From positions 73,057 through 114,016 of the forward strand of contig JAFGQU010000007.1 in assembly GCA_016935525.1 (NCBI GenBank): a stretch of DNA of 40,960 nt, written 5' to 3'. Positions 22,689 through 31,045 of this stretch are shown here, piece after piece. The position numbers and the translations under genes were made by a program. The notes below the pieces were generated by a model that saw nothing but the letters and a program-made list of their open reading frames with translations, searched no databases and was not told the DNA's origin. Within the stretch, counting starts at the first letter, position 1, and every line of letters begins with the position of its first letter. The DNA is from Candidatus Omnitrophota bacterium (lineage in GTDB: Bacteria > Omnitrophota > Gorgyraeia > Duberdicusellales > 4484-171).

Positions 22689-24259
22689 GTATTTTTTTGT
22701 TTTGTAGTGTAATCCTCATCCTGGTCGCAGGATATTACGGCTATGGCCGGTATATTGCCGGGATCGTCGGTATCGATAAAAAAGCTAAAACCCCAAGCAG
22801 CACTCACTATGACGGGATCGATTATGTCCCGGCCAAAAATCCGTTGATGCTTTTCGGCCATCATTTCGCTTCTATCGCCGGTGCCGGCCCCATTGTCGGG
22901 CCGGTACTTGCCTATCTTAATTGGGGATGGTTACCGGCATTGATCTGGATCATCCTCGGCAGCCTGTTTATCGGCGGTGTTCACGATTTCCTGGCGCTGG
23001 TGATCTCGGTACGTGAAGGGGGAAAGACGCTTGGAGCGATCACCGAGAAATACGTGTCCCGCCGGGCCAGCAAAATGTTCCTTATTTTTTTATGGTTTGC
23101 CCTTTTACTGGTGGTCGCGGTATTTGCTTCTCTCTGCGCGAAAAGTTTTATCTCGCAACCTCAGGTGGTCATCCCGTCACTGGGGATGATACCGGTCGCT
23201 CTGATTATAGGGGTAGCTATTTACCGGTTACGCATGAAGACGTTATGGGCGACGATACTCGGCCTGATCATTTTGACGATACTTATCGTGTTGGGGAATG
23301 TATTTCCGTTTAGTCTCAATACGGCAGATCCTTACCGGATATGGATGATCGTGCTTTTTATCTATGCGTTTATCGCGTCGGTCTTACCGGTACATATTCT
23401 GCTTCAACCCCGGGATTACCTTTCGAGTTTTCTGCTTTTTTTCGGAATAGCGGTAGCTACTATCGGCCTGCTCATCAAACCGTACAGTGTAAGCGGCGCT
23501 AAACTGTTTGTGGCTCATGCTCCTTTAGGCCCGCTTTTTCCGGTGATGTTCATTACTATCGCCTGCGGCGCGATCAGCGGGTTCCATTCTCTGGTCTCAA
23601 GCGGCACCACATCAAAGCAGATCACTAGCGAAACGCATATCAAACCTATCGGGTATGGAGCGATGATCGTCGAAGGGCTGCTTGCGACGATCGTGTTGTT
23701 TTGTGTGGCGTTCGGCGTAAAAAACGTGAGCCCGGGATTAAGTACGATAAACGCTTTTTCTATCGGATTTTCTCAGATCACTTATTTTTTAGGCGGGTAT
23801 GGCCAGGTGATCGCTCTCATTATTTTGAACGCATTCATCCTGACTACTCTTGATACCGCGACCCGGATCACCCGTTTCTTGACTCAGGAATTGTTCGGTT
23901 TCGATAATAAATGGGTGGCAACAGCCATCGTGGTCTTCTGTGCGGGGTATCTGGGGTTTTCCGGAGGCTGGGAAAGGTTATGGCCTATATTCGGCGCGTC
24001 GAATCAGCTGGTCGCAGCTCTGGCTTTGATCGTGGCGGCAAGCTGGTTGCTTTCTTTTAAGAAAAATCATACAATAGCACTTATCCCGGCGATCGCGATG
24101 CTGGGTATTACTATCTTTGCGTTAGGGGCCCAGGCGATCACGTTTTTACGTACCGCGGACTATCTTTTATTTGGGATTACGCTCGTCTTATTGTTAATGA
24201 GCGGAATGATTGTAAGTGAGTGTCGAATGAAACCGCGCGCAGATAGTCGCCGAATGTGA
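22685..24259 (+). CDS. cstA: carbon starvation protein A (CstA) family transporter
   Basis: The 524-residue protein has many hydrophobic segments and the family's N-terminal pattern (PAKNPLMLFGHHFASIAGAGPIVGPVLA near 37-64, then FIGGVHDFLALVISVREGGKT). Later FHSLVSSGTTSKQI and LDTATRITRFLTQE are also family text. CstA members import peptides, and some closely related ones take up pyruvate. It is shorter than E. coli CstA (about 700) but close to the short CstA proteins common elsewhere. It overlaps the preceding gene by 4 bases. The last 10-12 residues run into a degenerate family D repeat. Confidence 0.92.
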   Translation: MSIFLFCSVILILVAGYYGYGRYIAGIVGIDKKAKTPSSTHYDGIDYVPAKNPLMLFGHHFASIAGAGPIVGPVLAYLNWGWLPALIWIILGSLFIGGVHDFLALVISVREGGKTLGAITEKYVSRRASKMFLIFLWFALLLVVAVFASLCAKSFISQPQVVIPSLGMIPVALIIGVAIYRLRMKTLWATILGLIILTILIVLGNVFPFSLNTADPYRIWMIVLFIYAFIASVLPVHILLQPRDYLSSFLLFFGIAVATIGLLIKPYSVSGAKLFVAHAPLGPLFPVMFITIACGAISGFHSLVSSGTTSKQITSETHIKPIGYGAMIVEGLLATIVLFCVAFGVKNVSPGLSTINAFSIGFSQITYFLGGYGQVIALIILNAFILTTLDTATRITRFLTQELFGFDNKWVATAIVVFCAGYLGFSGGWERLWPIFGASNQLVAALALIVAASWLLSFKKNHTIALIPAIAMLGITIFALGAQAITFLRTADYLLFGITLVLLLMSGMIVSECRMKPRADSRRM

Positions 24260-24305
24260 TCTGTGGTCATCTGCGGGATTTTTAATCTGTGCTCATCTGT
24301 GTTTA
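24236..24305. repeat. family D repeat between cstA and lysC
   Basis: A degenerate CGCAGATAGTCGCCG arm is followed by GATCTGTGGTCATCTGCGG and ATCTGTGCTCATCTGTG units. It covers the end of cstA and stops just before the AAAGGAG site of lysC. Confidence 0.75.
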
Positions 24306-24321
24306 TAAAGGAGTAAAACCA

Positions 24322-25542
24322 ATGGGTAAACTTATCGTACAGAAATTCGGAGGATCTTCGGTCGCCAATGTCGAACGGTTAAACCGGGTTGCCGAACGTA
24401 TCAACTCCTATGTGAAAAAAAGGCATAAGGTCGTGGTGGTAGTCTCGGCGATGGGCGACACGACCGATGAGTTGATCGAGTTGGCGTCCCAGATCAATCC
24501 CCGGGCTTCCGAACGCGAGATGGATATGTTGACGTCAACCGGTGAGATCATTTCGTCATCTTTGCTTGCGATGGCGTTACATAAACGCGGAAGAAAAGCT
24601 ATTTCCCTTACCGGCCCGCAAGTCGGGATTATTACCGATACTTCCCACGCTCAGGCGAAAATATTGACTATCCGTACCGAACGTATAAAGGACGAATTAA
24701 AAAAAGGGAACGTAGTGATCATTGCCGGGTTTCAGGGGGTAAGTACGGACCATGAGATCACCACTCTCGGCCGCGGCGGTTCGGATTTAAGCGCGGTAGC
24801 GGTCGCCTGCGCGGTAGGTGCCGATATGTGTGAGATATTTACCGATGTCGAAGGTATTTTTACGGCTGATCCGCGGATAATCCCCCAGGCCTGTAAGATC
24901 AAAAAGATCACGTTCGACGAGATGCTGGAACTTGCCGCCCGCGGCGCGCAGGTAATGCAGACCAGGGCAGTCGAGGTAGCCAAGAAGTTTAATATACCTC
25001 TGCATGTACGCAGTAGTTTTACGAAAAAGGAGGGAACGGTTATTATGGAAAAAGTTTCTTATATTGAAGAGGCGGTCGTACGCGGAGTCGCTCTTATCGA
25101 AAACGAAGCGAAGATCACGGTCTGTAACCTTCCCGATACCCCGGGAGTTGCCGCGAAGATATTCACCGAACTGGCTAAAAGATCGGTAAATGTCGATATG
25201 ATCGTTCAGAATGTGAGCCATAAAAAGATGACTGATATATCGTTTACCGTACCTAAAAGTGTTCTTGCCAAAGCCCTGAAAACGTCGAGGGACCTGGCTA
25301 AAAAGGTAAAAGCTAAAGGAGTATTGGTCGATGAAGCCGTCGCTAAAGTGTCGATCGTGGGTATCGGGATGAAATCGCATCCCGGGGTAGCCGCCCGTTG
25401 TTTTGCGGCCCTGGCGAGGAATAAGATCAACATTGAGATGATCTCGACTTCCGAGATCAGTATCTCCTGCGTGACCAGGAAAATGCAGGGAAAAAAAGCA
25501 TTAAAAGTTTTGCACAAAGAGTTTAATTTGGATAAAATATAG
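24322..25542 (+). CDS. lysC: aspartate kinase
   Basis: The 406-residue enzyme phosphorylates aspartate, the first step to lysine, threonine and methionine. The kinase domain opens with K8-FGGSSV, followed by VVVSAMGDTTDEL, TSTGEIISSSLLA and a TDVEGIFTADPR nucleotide loop. Two ACT-type regulatory units lie in the C-terminal third (about 265-400, including NLPDTPGVAAKIF and GIGMKSHPGVAARCF). ATG 24322 is preceded by AAAGGAG at 24307-24313. The in-frame ATG at 24289 lies inside a repeat and is unlikely. Allosteric control by lysine or threonine is expected from the family. Confidence 0.96.
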   Translation: MGKLIVQKFGGSSVANVERLNRVAERINSYVKKRHKVVVVVSAMGDTTDELIELASQINPRASEREMDMLTSTGEIISSSLLAMALHKRGRKAISLTGPQVGIITDTSHAQAKILTIRTERIKDELKKGNVVIIAGFQGVSTDHEITTLGRGGSDLSAVAVACAVGADMCEIFTDVEGIFTADPRIIPQACKIKKITFDEMLELAARGAQVMQTRAVEVAKKFNIPLHVRSSFTKKEGTVIMEKVSYIEEAVVRGVALIENEAKITVCNLPDTPGVAAKIFTELAKRSVNVDMIVQNVSHKKMTDISFTVPKSVLAKALKTSRDLAKKVKAKGVLVDEAVAKVSIVGIGMKSHPGVAARCFAALARNKINIEMISTSEISISCVTRKMQGKKALKVLHKEFNLDKI

Positions 25543-25551
25543 TGTCCGATA

Positions 25552-25620
25552 GTCGTCAGTCTCCAGTCTATAGTATCTAGTGAAAAAACTATATGCCAGA
25601 GACTAGAGACCAGAGACTGA
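25552..25620. repeat. family E inverted repeat between lysC and cimA
   Basis: GTCAGTCTCCAGTCTATAGT words at the left and GAGACTAGAGACCAGAGACTG at the right flank an AT-rich loop. A short family C word (GAATTTCGGATTTT) follows at 25628-25641. Confidence 0.75.
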
Positions 25621-25651
25621 AAAGTTTAGAATTTCGGATTTTAAAAAGAAT

Positions 25652-27223
25652 ATGAAACATATAGAAATATACGATACCACTTTACGGGACGGGTCCCAGA
25701 CTGAAGGGATTTCCTATTCGGTCGTCGATAAGATCGCGATTGCCGAAAAACTGGACGATTTCGGTATCCACTATATCGAAGGTGGCTGGCCGTTTTCTAA
25801 CCCTAAAGATCTGGCATTGTTTGACCATTTTCGTAAAAACCCTTTAAAAAGGTCGCGCCTCACCCCGTTTGGATCAACGGCCCATCCGGCCAATCCCGCG
25901 TCAAAAGATAAGAACCTCAAGGCGCTTCTGGCTGCGGAAACCGAATATGTGACGATTTTCGGGAAGACCTGGGACCTTCATGTCCGGGACGCGTTAAGGA
26001 TCTCTCTGGATGCGAACCTTACCCTTATCGAAGAGAGTGTCCGGGTCCTCACGAAACAGGGCCGTAAAGTATTCTATGATGCCGAACATTTTTTTGACGG
26101 GTATAAACATAACCCCCAATATGCTTTAAAAACCATCCAAGCCGCTTTACACGGAGGATGTACGCTGGTCGTGTTCTGCGATACCAACGGCGGGACGATC
26201 ACCCGGGATATCCGCGCGATCGTGACCGAAGTCAAAACTAAGCTCGGTATGGATGCGTTCGGTATCCATTGTCATAACGATACAGGATTGGCTATCGCTA
26301 ATTCGGTCGCGATGGTAGGAGAGGGCTGCGTCCATATCCAGGGTACGATCAACGGGTACGGTGAACGTTGCGGTAATGCCGATCTTGTCCCGATCATGGG
26401 GATTTTACAGGTAAAAATGGGGCAGGACATAGTGAGCGCTAAAAAGATGGAAGCTCTCACGGAACTGTCCTATTTTGTCAGTGAGGTCAGTAATGTCGTA
26501 CATAGTAACGGCCAGCCGTTTGTAGGGAAATCGGCGTTTGCCCACAAGGGCGGGATACATATCGACGCGGTCGTCAAGAACCCGGTCTGTTACGAGCATA
26601 CCGAACCGCACCTGGTAGGGAACCGCCGCAGATTTCTGGTTTCCGAACTTGCCGGGAAATCGACGCTGGTGGTCAAGGCGAAAGACCTTTCGTTTGATCT
26701 CGACAAAAAATCTCCCCGGGCGAAAAAACTGCACACGCTTATTCAGTCCCTGGAAAAAAAAGGGTACCAGTTCGAAGCCGCCGAAGCTTCGTTTGAACTG
26801 CTTTTAAAAAGAGAATTCAAAAAATATAAAAAGTTTTTTGACCTGCTGGGATTCCGGGTGATCGTCGAGAAACGCGAAGATAACACGCTCATCTCGGAAG
26901 CTACGGTCAAATTAAAAGTAAAAGGCGCTTTAAAACATACCGCTGCCGAAGGCGACGGTCCGGTCAACGCGCTTGATAACGCGTTACGTAAAGCACTTGA
27001 AGGGGTATTCCCCAGTCTCGCTCAGATGCATCTTACCGATTTTAAAGTACGGGTACTCGACGCCGAAGAAGGAACTGCCGCTCAGGTACGGGTGCTTATC
27101 CAGTCCCAGGATGAAGCTGATACATGGACTACGGTAGGGGTTTCCGAAAATATTATCGAAGCCTCTTACAATGCGTTGGTGGATTCCATCGAATACAAAT
27201 TACTAAAGACCACTAAGAAATAA
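25652..27223 (+). CDS. cimA: (R)-citramalate synthase
   Basis: The 523-residue enzyme condenses pyruvate and acetyl-CoA to citramalate, the threonine-independent entry to 2-oxobutyrate and isoleucine. The HMGL-like barrel begins with YDTTLRDGSQTEGISYS, and the metal site HCHND lies near residue 208. The IEGGWPFSNPKD stretch and the overall length resemble CimA rather than 2-isopropylmalate synthase. A LeuA-type dimer domain (about 410-520), usually the site of isoleucine feedback, closes the protein. It follows aspartate kinase across a repeat, and has no clear ribosome-binding site. A GTCACA repeat begins right after its TAA. Confidence 0.93.
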   Translation: MKHIEIYDTTLRDGSQTEGISYSVVDKIAIAEKLDDFGIHYIEGGWPFSNPKDLALFDHFRKNPLKRSRLTPFGSTAHPANPASKDKNLKALLAAETEYVTIFGKTWDLHVRDALRISLDANLTLIEESVRVLTKQGRKVFYDAEHFFDGYKHNPQYALKTIQAALHGGCTLVVFCDTNGGTITRDIRAIVTEVKTKLGMDAFGIHCHNDTGLAIANSVAMVGEGCVHIQGTINGYGERCGNADLVPIMGILQVKMGQDIVSAKKMEALTELSYFVSEVSNVVHSNGQPFVGKSAFAHKGGIHIDAVVKNPVCYEHTEPHLVGNRRRFLVSELAGKSTLVVKAKDLSFDLDKKSPRAKKLHTLIQSLEKKGYQFEAAEASFELLLKREFKKYKKFFDLLGFRVIVEKREDNTLISEATVKLKVKGALKHTAAEGDGPVNALDNALRKALEGVFPSLAQMHLTDFKVRVLDAEEGTAAQVRVLIQSQDEADTWTTVGVSENIIEASYNALVDSIEYKLLKTTKK

Positions 27224-27306
27224 GTCACACGACACACGTCACATAGACACACGTGGAATCCGTGTTTTTCTTTACGTGTGACCTGTGACCTTGTGACTAT
27301 GTGACC
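27224..27306. repeat. GTCACA-family inverted repeat (family A) after cimA
   Basis: The left arm (27224-27254) of GTCACACG, ACACACG, TCACATAG and ACACACGTGG words faces a right arm (27275-27306) of ACGTGTGACC, TGTGACC, TTGTGAC and TATGTGACC. A short loop makes this one of the clearest hairpins of the family. It begins on the base after the cimA stop and ends 9 bases before the next start. Confidence 0.88.
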
Positions 27307-27315
27307 TTTAATAAT

Positions 27316-28218
27316 ATGAAGAAAAAATCAGGATGCTTTACCGTCGAAGCCGATAACCTCATCTATTACCCTCACGATAAAAATGTGAAAGTACGGGTGA
27401 ACGGGAAATGGGCGCTCGATCGTGCCCATAACCTTATCTTTATCGTCGACCGTTCGATGAACCAGCGGTTCGGCGAGACGATTTCTTTTCAGACGAAGAT
27501 CGAGGCCGCCGCGGGCGACCGTATCGTGTTTAAGACATTACAACGTAAGACCCCGCTTCATAGAGAGATCAGGCGGATCTACCTCGACGGCGTCTGGAGT
27601 ATGGATGCATACCATCGTTTGAAATTTACCGTAAAAAAAGACAAACGTTCGGGCGAATTGTTATTTAAAAACCAATGGCAGGTCTTAAAGAATAACCAGC
27701 TTATATATAGTTACCGTAAAAATTTAAAGGACCGGGCCGAGTTTCATTCCTTCCTTTTACAGGGGCGTTGGGAATTTGCCGGGAGGCGATTAACATATAA
27801 AGTAGATGCAACCCCGGACGCGGCATTGAACATTACCGTTTCTCGGAAGAAGATACCCTGTAATCCCGCCGATAAAAAAATAGATTTTGAATATGGGTTC
27901 GGTTACCAACGCCAGAACCGGGTACGGGTAAAAAAGAGGATATGTTCACTTTTTGGCACCTGGAAGATATATTCTAAGACAAAAATAGGATTCATCATGT
28001 CTTACGGACCGAAAGAGAAGACGATGTGGACATTTCCCGTCACGGTTACGTATAAAGGGAACCGTATAGAGCTCGAAGTAAAAAAACGTCAGGGAACACC
28101 GGTGTTCGGCAAAATGGCCCTGTTAAAAGATGTCGGTAAGGATAAAGGATTTTTCGTCACTTTCAGTAAAAAACCGCATGATTTCAGTATCGATACCGGT
28201 CTTCGTATTGTTTTCTGA
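27316..28218 (+). CDS. unrecognised protein with four Gly-x-Trp beta repeats
   Basis: The 300-residue product has no signal peptide or membrane segment and is rich in Lys and Arg. Four units of about 60 residues each begin with a [N/D/Q/F]-G-x-W motif: W32, W94, W152 and W216. The pattern is G-x-W-x-hydrophobic, a few polar residues, then an L-x-F/Y-x-V strand, followed by a second strand pair. This suggests a repeated all-beta fold such as a barrel or propeller-like sheet. I do not recognise the family. ATG 27316 is preferred to GTG 27301, which lies in the repeat. It stands alone between cimA and the riboflavin genes. Confidence 0.75.
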   Translation: MKKKSGCFTVEADNLIYYPHDKNVKVRVNGKWALDRAHNLIFIVDRSMNQRFGETISFQTKIEAAAGDRIVFKTLQRKTPLHREIRRIYLDGVWSMDAYHRLKFTVKKDKRSGELLFKNQWQVLKNNQLIYSYRKNLKDRAEFHSFLLQGRWEFAGRRLTYKVDATPDAALNITVSRKKIPCNPADKKIDFEYGFGYQRQNRVRVKKRICSLFGTWKIYSKTKIGFIMSYGPKEKTMWTFPVTVTYKGNRIELEVKKRQGTPVFGKMALLKDVGKDKGFFVTFSKKPHDFSIDTGLRIVF

Positions 28219-28587
28219 AATCACCGTAACCCCTCGACCCTTCGGGCCGGCGCAGATGATCACAGAAATAAAGGTCACATAGTCACCCCGTGAGCTTACG
28301 CAACGGGGCACGCACGACACATAGTCACACGAGTAAGAATTAAAGGAAATACACAGATGATCGCAGATGAACTATCCCCGTAATCCATTTCAAATCATTG
28401 TAATCATAAGGTTTTTTCAAAAAACCTTATAATTCTTGACATTTTCAGCTTTGTGAGTTAAGGTAATCTACCTCCCGCCAGAGGTGGGATGATTTCGGTG
28501 ATTTAAGAAGGATTACAGTGATTGGAAATAATCATTGTAATCGGTGCCGTAGGCATAATCGCCGAAATTATTTCCTGAAAGGAAAGT
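28219..28587. repeat. mosaic of families A, D and F in front of ribBA
   Basis: This 369-base stretch has no gene. In order it holds a CTTCGGG hairpin, a family D word (28251-28266), a family A array (28273-28331) with a CCCCG/CGGGG hairpin inside, a second family D word (28351-28370), family F words (28378-28405), a 25-base palindrome (28406-28430), and a long family F hairpin (about 28488-28575). In the last, ATTTCGGTGATT and GATTACAGTGATT face AATCATTGTAATC and AATCGCCGAAAT. TTGACA at 28436-28441 lacks a good -10. I found no FMN riboswitch core. The end is the GAAAGGAAAG ribosome-binding site of ribBA. Confidence 0.75.
28406..28430. terminator. AT-rich palindrome, possible terminator
   Basis: ATAAGGTTTTTT and its complement are separated by a single C, giving a 12-bp stem with an internal T-run on either strand. 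It could end transcription from the Trp-repeat gene or act on read-through toward ribBA. Stability is modest because only two G:C pairs are present. Confidence 0.45.
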
Positions 28588-29778
28588 ATGTTCGCGTCAA
28601 TCGAAGAAATTTTAGCCGATATCGGAGGAGGGAAACCGGTTATTGTCGTTGATGATGAATCCCGGGAAAACGAAGGGGATTTAGTCGTTGCCGCCCAGTT
28701 TGCCGATTCGGAGGTGATCAATTTCATGATCAAAGAATGCCGCGGGCTGGTCTGCGTGCCGCTTGATTCCCGACGGATAAAAGAATTAGGGCTTGATCTT
28801 ACCGTTCCCGTATCCGGGCACGAAGACCCGTTTAAGACCGCTTGGCGGATGTCGGTCGATGCGAAATTCGGGATTACTACCGGTATCTCTCCGTTTGACC
28901 GGGCGAGGACGGTCGAGGTATTGATCGATCCGAATACCCAACACAGCGATCTGGTACGTCCTGGCCATCTTTTTCCGTTGGAAGCAAAAGACGGAGGAGT
29001 CCTTACCCGTGCCGGGCATACCGAAGCCGCGGTCGACCTGTCAAGACTTGCCGGCCTGTACCCGGCGGGAGTCATCTGTGAGATCATTAACGATGACGGG
29101 ACCATGGCGAGACTCCCCGATCTTATACGTTTTTCTAAAAAACACAATTTAAAGATCTGTACTATCGCTGCACTGATCGAATCCCGCCGGACAAAAGAGA
29201 AACTGATCACTCATATCGAATCGGTCCGTCTACCCACCGATTACGGTGATTTCCAATTACATCTTTACGAATCGGTGACCGACCATATCCATCATATCGC
29301 TCTGGTCAAAGGCGAGATTACCGATTGTCCGGTCCTGGTACGGGTACATTCGGAATGTTTTACCGGTGACGTGTTAGGCTCAAAACGATGTGATTGCGGT
29401 AATCAACTTCACCAGGCGCTTTCGATGATCTCTAAGACCGGCGGAGTCCTGCTCTACATGCGCCAGGAAGGAAGAGGGATCGGCCTTGCCAATAAGATCA
29501 AAGCGTACAGTCTGCAGGAAAAGGGGAGAGATACCGTCCAGGCCAACGAAGAGCTGGGGTTTGCCTCCGACCTGCGTGATTACGGCATCGGCGCCCAGAT
29601 CCTTGTGGATCTCGGAGCAAAAAAGCTTCGTCTTCTTACGAACAATCCTAAAAAGATCATCGGATTGGAAGGGTACGGCCTGGAGGTCGTCGAAAGAGTC
29701 GCGATAAAATTCGAACATCAAAAAGAAAACCAGAATTACCTGAACACAAAAAAGATAAAATTAGACCATTTACTATGA
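28588..29778 (+). CDS. ribBA: bifunctional 3,4-dihydroxy-2-butanone 4-phosphate synthase / GTP cyclohydrolase II
   Basis: The 396-residue protein supplies both precursors of riboflavin. The N-terminal RibB domain has the acidic loop [10 protein letters not shown] (residues 22-31) and the [11 protein letters not shown] stretch. The C-terminal RibA domain has the zinc cysteines C257, C268 and C270 ([18 protein letters not shown]) and the catalytic RQEGRGIGL. Both sets of key residues are intact. It has its own AAAGGAA site and leads the ribBA, ribH, nusB, PHP, ribD series. The 369-base upstream region is full of repeats. Confidence 0.97.
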   Translation: MFASIEEILADIGGGKPVIVVDDESRENEGDLVVAAQFADSEVINFMIKECRGLVCVPLDSRRIKELGLDLTVPVSGHEDPFKTAWRMSVDAKFGITTGISPFDRARTVEVLIDPNTQHSDLVRPGHLFPLEAKDGGVLTRAGHTEAAVDLSRLAGLYPAGVICEIINDDGTMARLPDLIRFSKKHNLKICTIAALIESRRTKEKLITHIESVRLPTDYGDFQLHLYESVTDHIHHIALVKGEITDCPVLVRVHSECFTGDVLGSKRCDCGNQLHQALSMISKTGGVLLYMRQEGRGIGLANKIKAYSLQEKGRDTVQANEELGFASDLRDYGIGAQILVDLGAKKLRLLTNNPKKIIGLEGYGLEVVERVAIKFEHQKENQNYLNTKKIKLDHLL

Positions 29779-29781
29779 AAA

Positions 29782-29931
29782 GGTCACATAAGTCACATGT
29801 CACACGACACACGTTTTAATGTCTTAAATGGTTTTCTCATGTGACCTTGTGACGTGTGTCCTCCCCGCTCCATAATATTTCTATACAGCGGGGTCCCGCT
29901 AGATATGTAAATATCGGTGCGGGATGTGACT
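29782..29931. repeat. GTCACA-family repeat (family A) with B element, between ribBA and ribH
   Basis: The left arm (29782-29813) begins 3 bases after the ribBA stop. The right arm (29839-29860) has CATGTGACCTTGTGACGTGTGTC, followed directly by a B element and a final GTGACTT. The ribH ribosome-binding site AAAGGAGG follows. Confidence 0.85.
29863..29925 (+). repeat. B element, copy 2
   Basis: A CCCCG...CGGGG stem and a TCCCGC...GCGGGA stem with AT-rich loops match copies at 11637-11700 (reverse) and 31055-31120. GTGAC follows on the right; the left flank is GTGTGTCCT rather than GTGAC. Confidence 0.8.
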
Positions 29932-29950
29932 TAATAAAGGAGGTAAAATT

Positions 29951-30412
29951 ATGAAAGAGATTAAAGGTAACTATCAGGGGAAAGGTAAACGTATTGCGAT
30001 CATCGTGTCCCGGTTTAACGAAATGATCGGTACCAAACTTCTTGAAGGGTGTATTGATGAGCTCGGTAAACAGGGAACCGATGAACGGGACATCACGGTC
30101 ATCTGGACTCCCGGTTCATTTGAGATACCTCAGGTATTAGCTAAACTGTGTACCGGAAAAAAATATCATGCGTTCATCACGCTCGGCGCGGTGATCCGCG
30201 GAGAAACGCCGCATTTTGAATATGTCGCATCCGAACTGGCTAAAGGGATCGCGAACCTTTCTATAGAAAATAAAGTGCCGGTCATCATGGGTACAATCCT
30301 TGCCGATACGGTCGAACAGGCGTTAGAACGGGCCGGGACCAAACAGGGTAATCGCGGCCGGACTGCGGCTCTTTCGGCGATAGAGATGGCCGATTTGTAT
30401 ACACAGTTATAG
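29951..30412 (+). CDS. ribH: 6,7-dimethyl-8-ribityllumazine synthase
   Basis: The 153-residue enzyme joins the RibB product to the pyrimidine intermediate to make the direct precursor of riboflavin, usually as a large hollow assembly. Landmarks are VSRFNEMIGTKLLEGCIDEL, WTPGSFEIPQ, and GAVIRGETPHFEYVASE with the conserved His. AAAGGAGG precedes the ATG. It sits between ribBA and nusB, a common arrangement. Confidence 0.96.
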   Translation: MKEIKGNYQGKGKRIAIIVSRFNEMIGTKLLEGCIDELGKQGTDERDITVIWTPGSFEIPQVLAKLCTGKKYHAFITLGAVIRGETPHFEYVASELAKGIANLSIENKVPVIMGTILADTVEQALERAGTKQGNRGRTAALSAIEMADLYTQL

Positions 30413-30420
30413 TTATTTTA

Positions 30421-30566
30421 AAATACGAAATTCGAAGCACGAATCTCGAAACAAGCACGAAATTCGAATGACCAAAATTCCAAACGAAAACATTTCCCGT
30501 TTCGGTCATTAGGATTTTCTTCATTTCGGATTTGTTTAGGATTTCGGATTTAGGATTTCGAATTTT
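30421..30566. repeat. compact family C inverted repeat between ribH and nusB
   Basis: The left half (30421-30480) has ACGAAATTCGAA, ACAAGCACG and AATGACC words. The right half (30504-30566) has GGTCATT, GATTTTCTTCATTTCGG, ATTTGTTTAGG and ATTTCGGATTTAGG words. AATGACC (30467-30473) pairs with GGTCATT (30504-30510). The order of words matches the two arms around the zinc-ribbon gene at 8.9 kb, but no cargo is present here. It reaches to within a few bases of the nusB start. Confidence 0.82.
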
Positions 30567-30571
30567 GCATT

Positions 30572-31045
30572 ATGCGAGTAAGATCAAAAGCACGCGAAAT
30601 CGCTCTTTGTGTGCTCTACCAAGTCGAAACAAGCAAGCTGGACGGTAAAACCCTCCTTGACCGTTATATCGCGCGGTATCCCCAGAAACAGGAAGTCATC
30701 GATTTTGCTCATTCGATAGTCGAAGGGGTTGCCTCACGGTTTAATGAACTCGATGTCATTATTAAGCGATATGCAAAAAACTGGCAAATCGACCGGATGG
30801 CGATCATCGACCGGAATATCCTGCGGTTGACTATCCTGGAGTTAATGTTCTTAGACGGTATCCCGCCGAAAGTGTCGATTAACGAAGCGATCGAGCTGGC
30901 AAAACGGTTCGGTGATATCGATTCTCCCCGGTTTGTAAATGGTATTCTTGATAAAGTATATAAGTCAGAGAAAAAAGAGAATGAGTCACAAGGTCACATA
31001 GACACAAGGTCACACGAAAAAGGAAAAGAAGATACGAACGTGTGA
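30572..31045 (+). CDS. nusB: transcription antitermination factor NusB
   Basis: The 157-residue all-helical protein binds boxA RNA with NusE and supports rRNA antitermination. RSKAREIALCVLYQVE, the IDRMAIIDRNILRLTILEL core and PKVSINEAIELAKRFGDIDSPRFVNGILDKV are family text. Normal proteins end shortly after that last stretch. The final 25 or so residues (from about KKENESQGHIDTRSHEK onward) are encoded by a GTCACA repeat, and the stop lies in a GTGTGAC word. This tail is almost certainly a by-product of repeat insertion. No ribosome-binding site is visible; the start follows a family C repeat. Confidence 0.93.
   Translation: MRVRSKAREIALCVLYQVETSKLDGKTLLDRYIARYPQKQEVIDFAHSIVEGVASRFNELDVIIKRYAKNWQIDRMAIIDRNILRLTILELMFLDGIPPKVSINEAIELAKRFGDIDSPRFVNGILDKVYKSEKKENESQGHIDTRSHEKGKEDTNV

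Noticed and set aside
28219-28587. FMN riboswitch in front of ribBA
   Set aside because: The conserved RFN core text is not present on the plus strand, and the region is explained by repeat families A, D and F.
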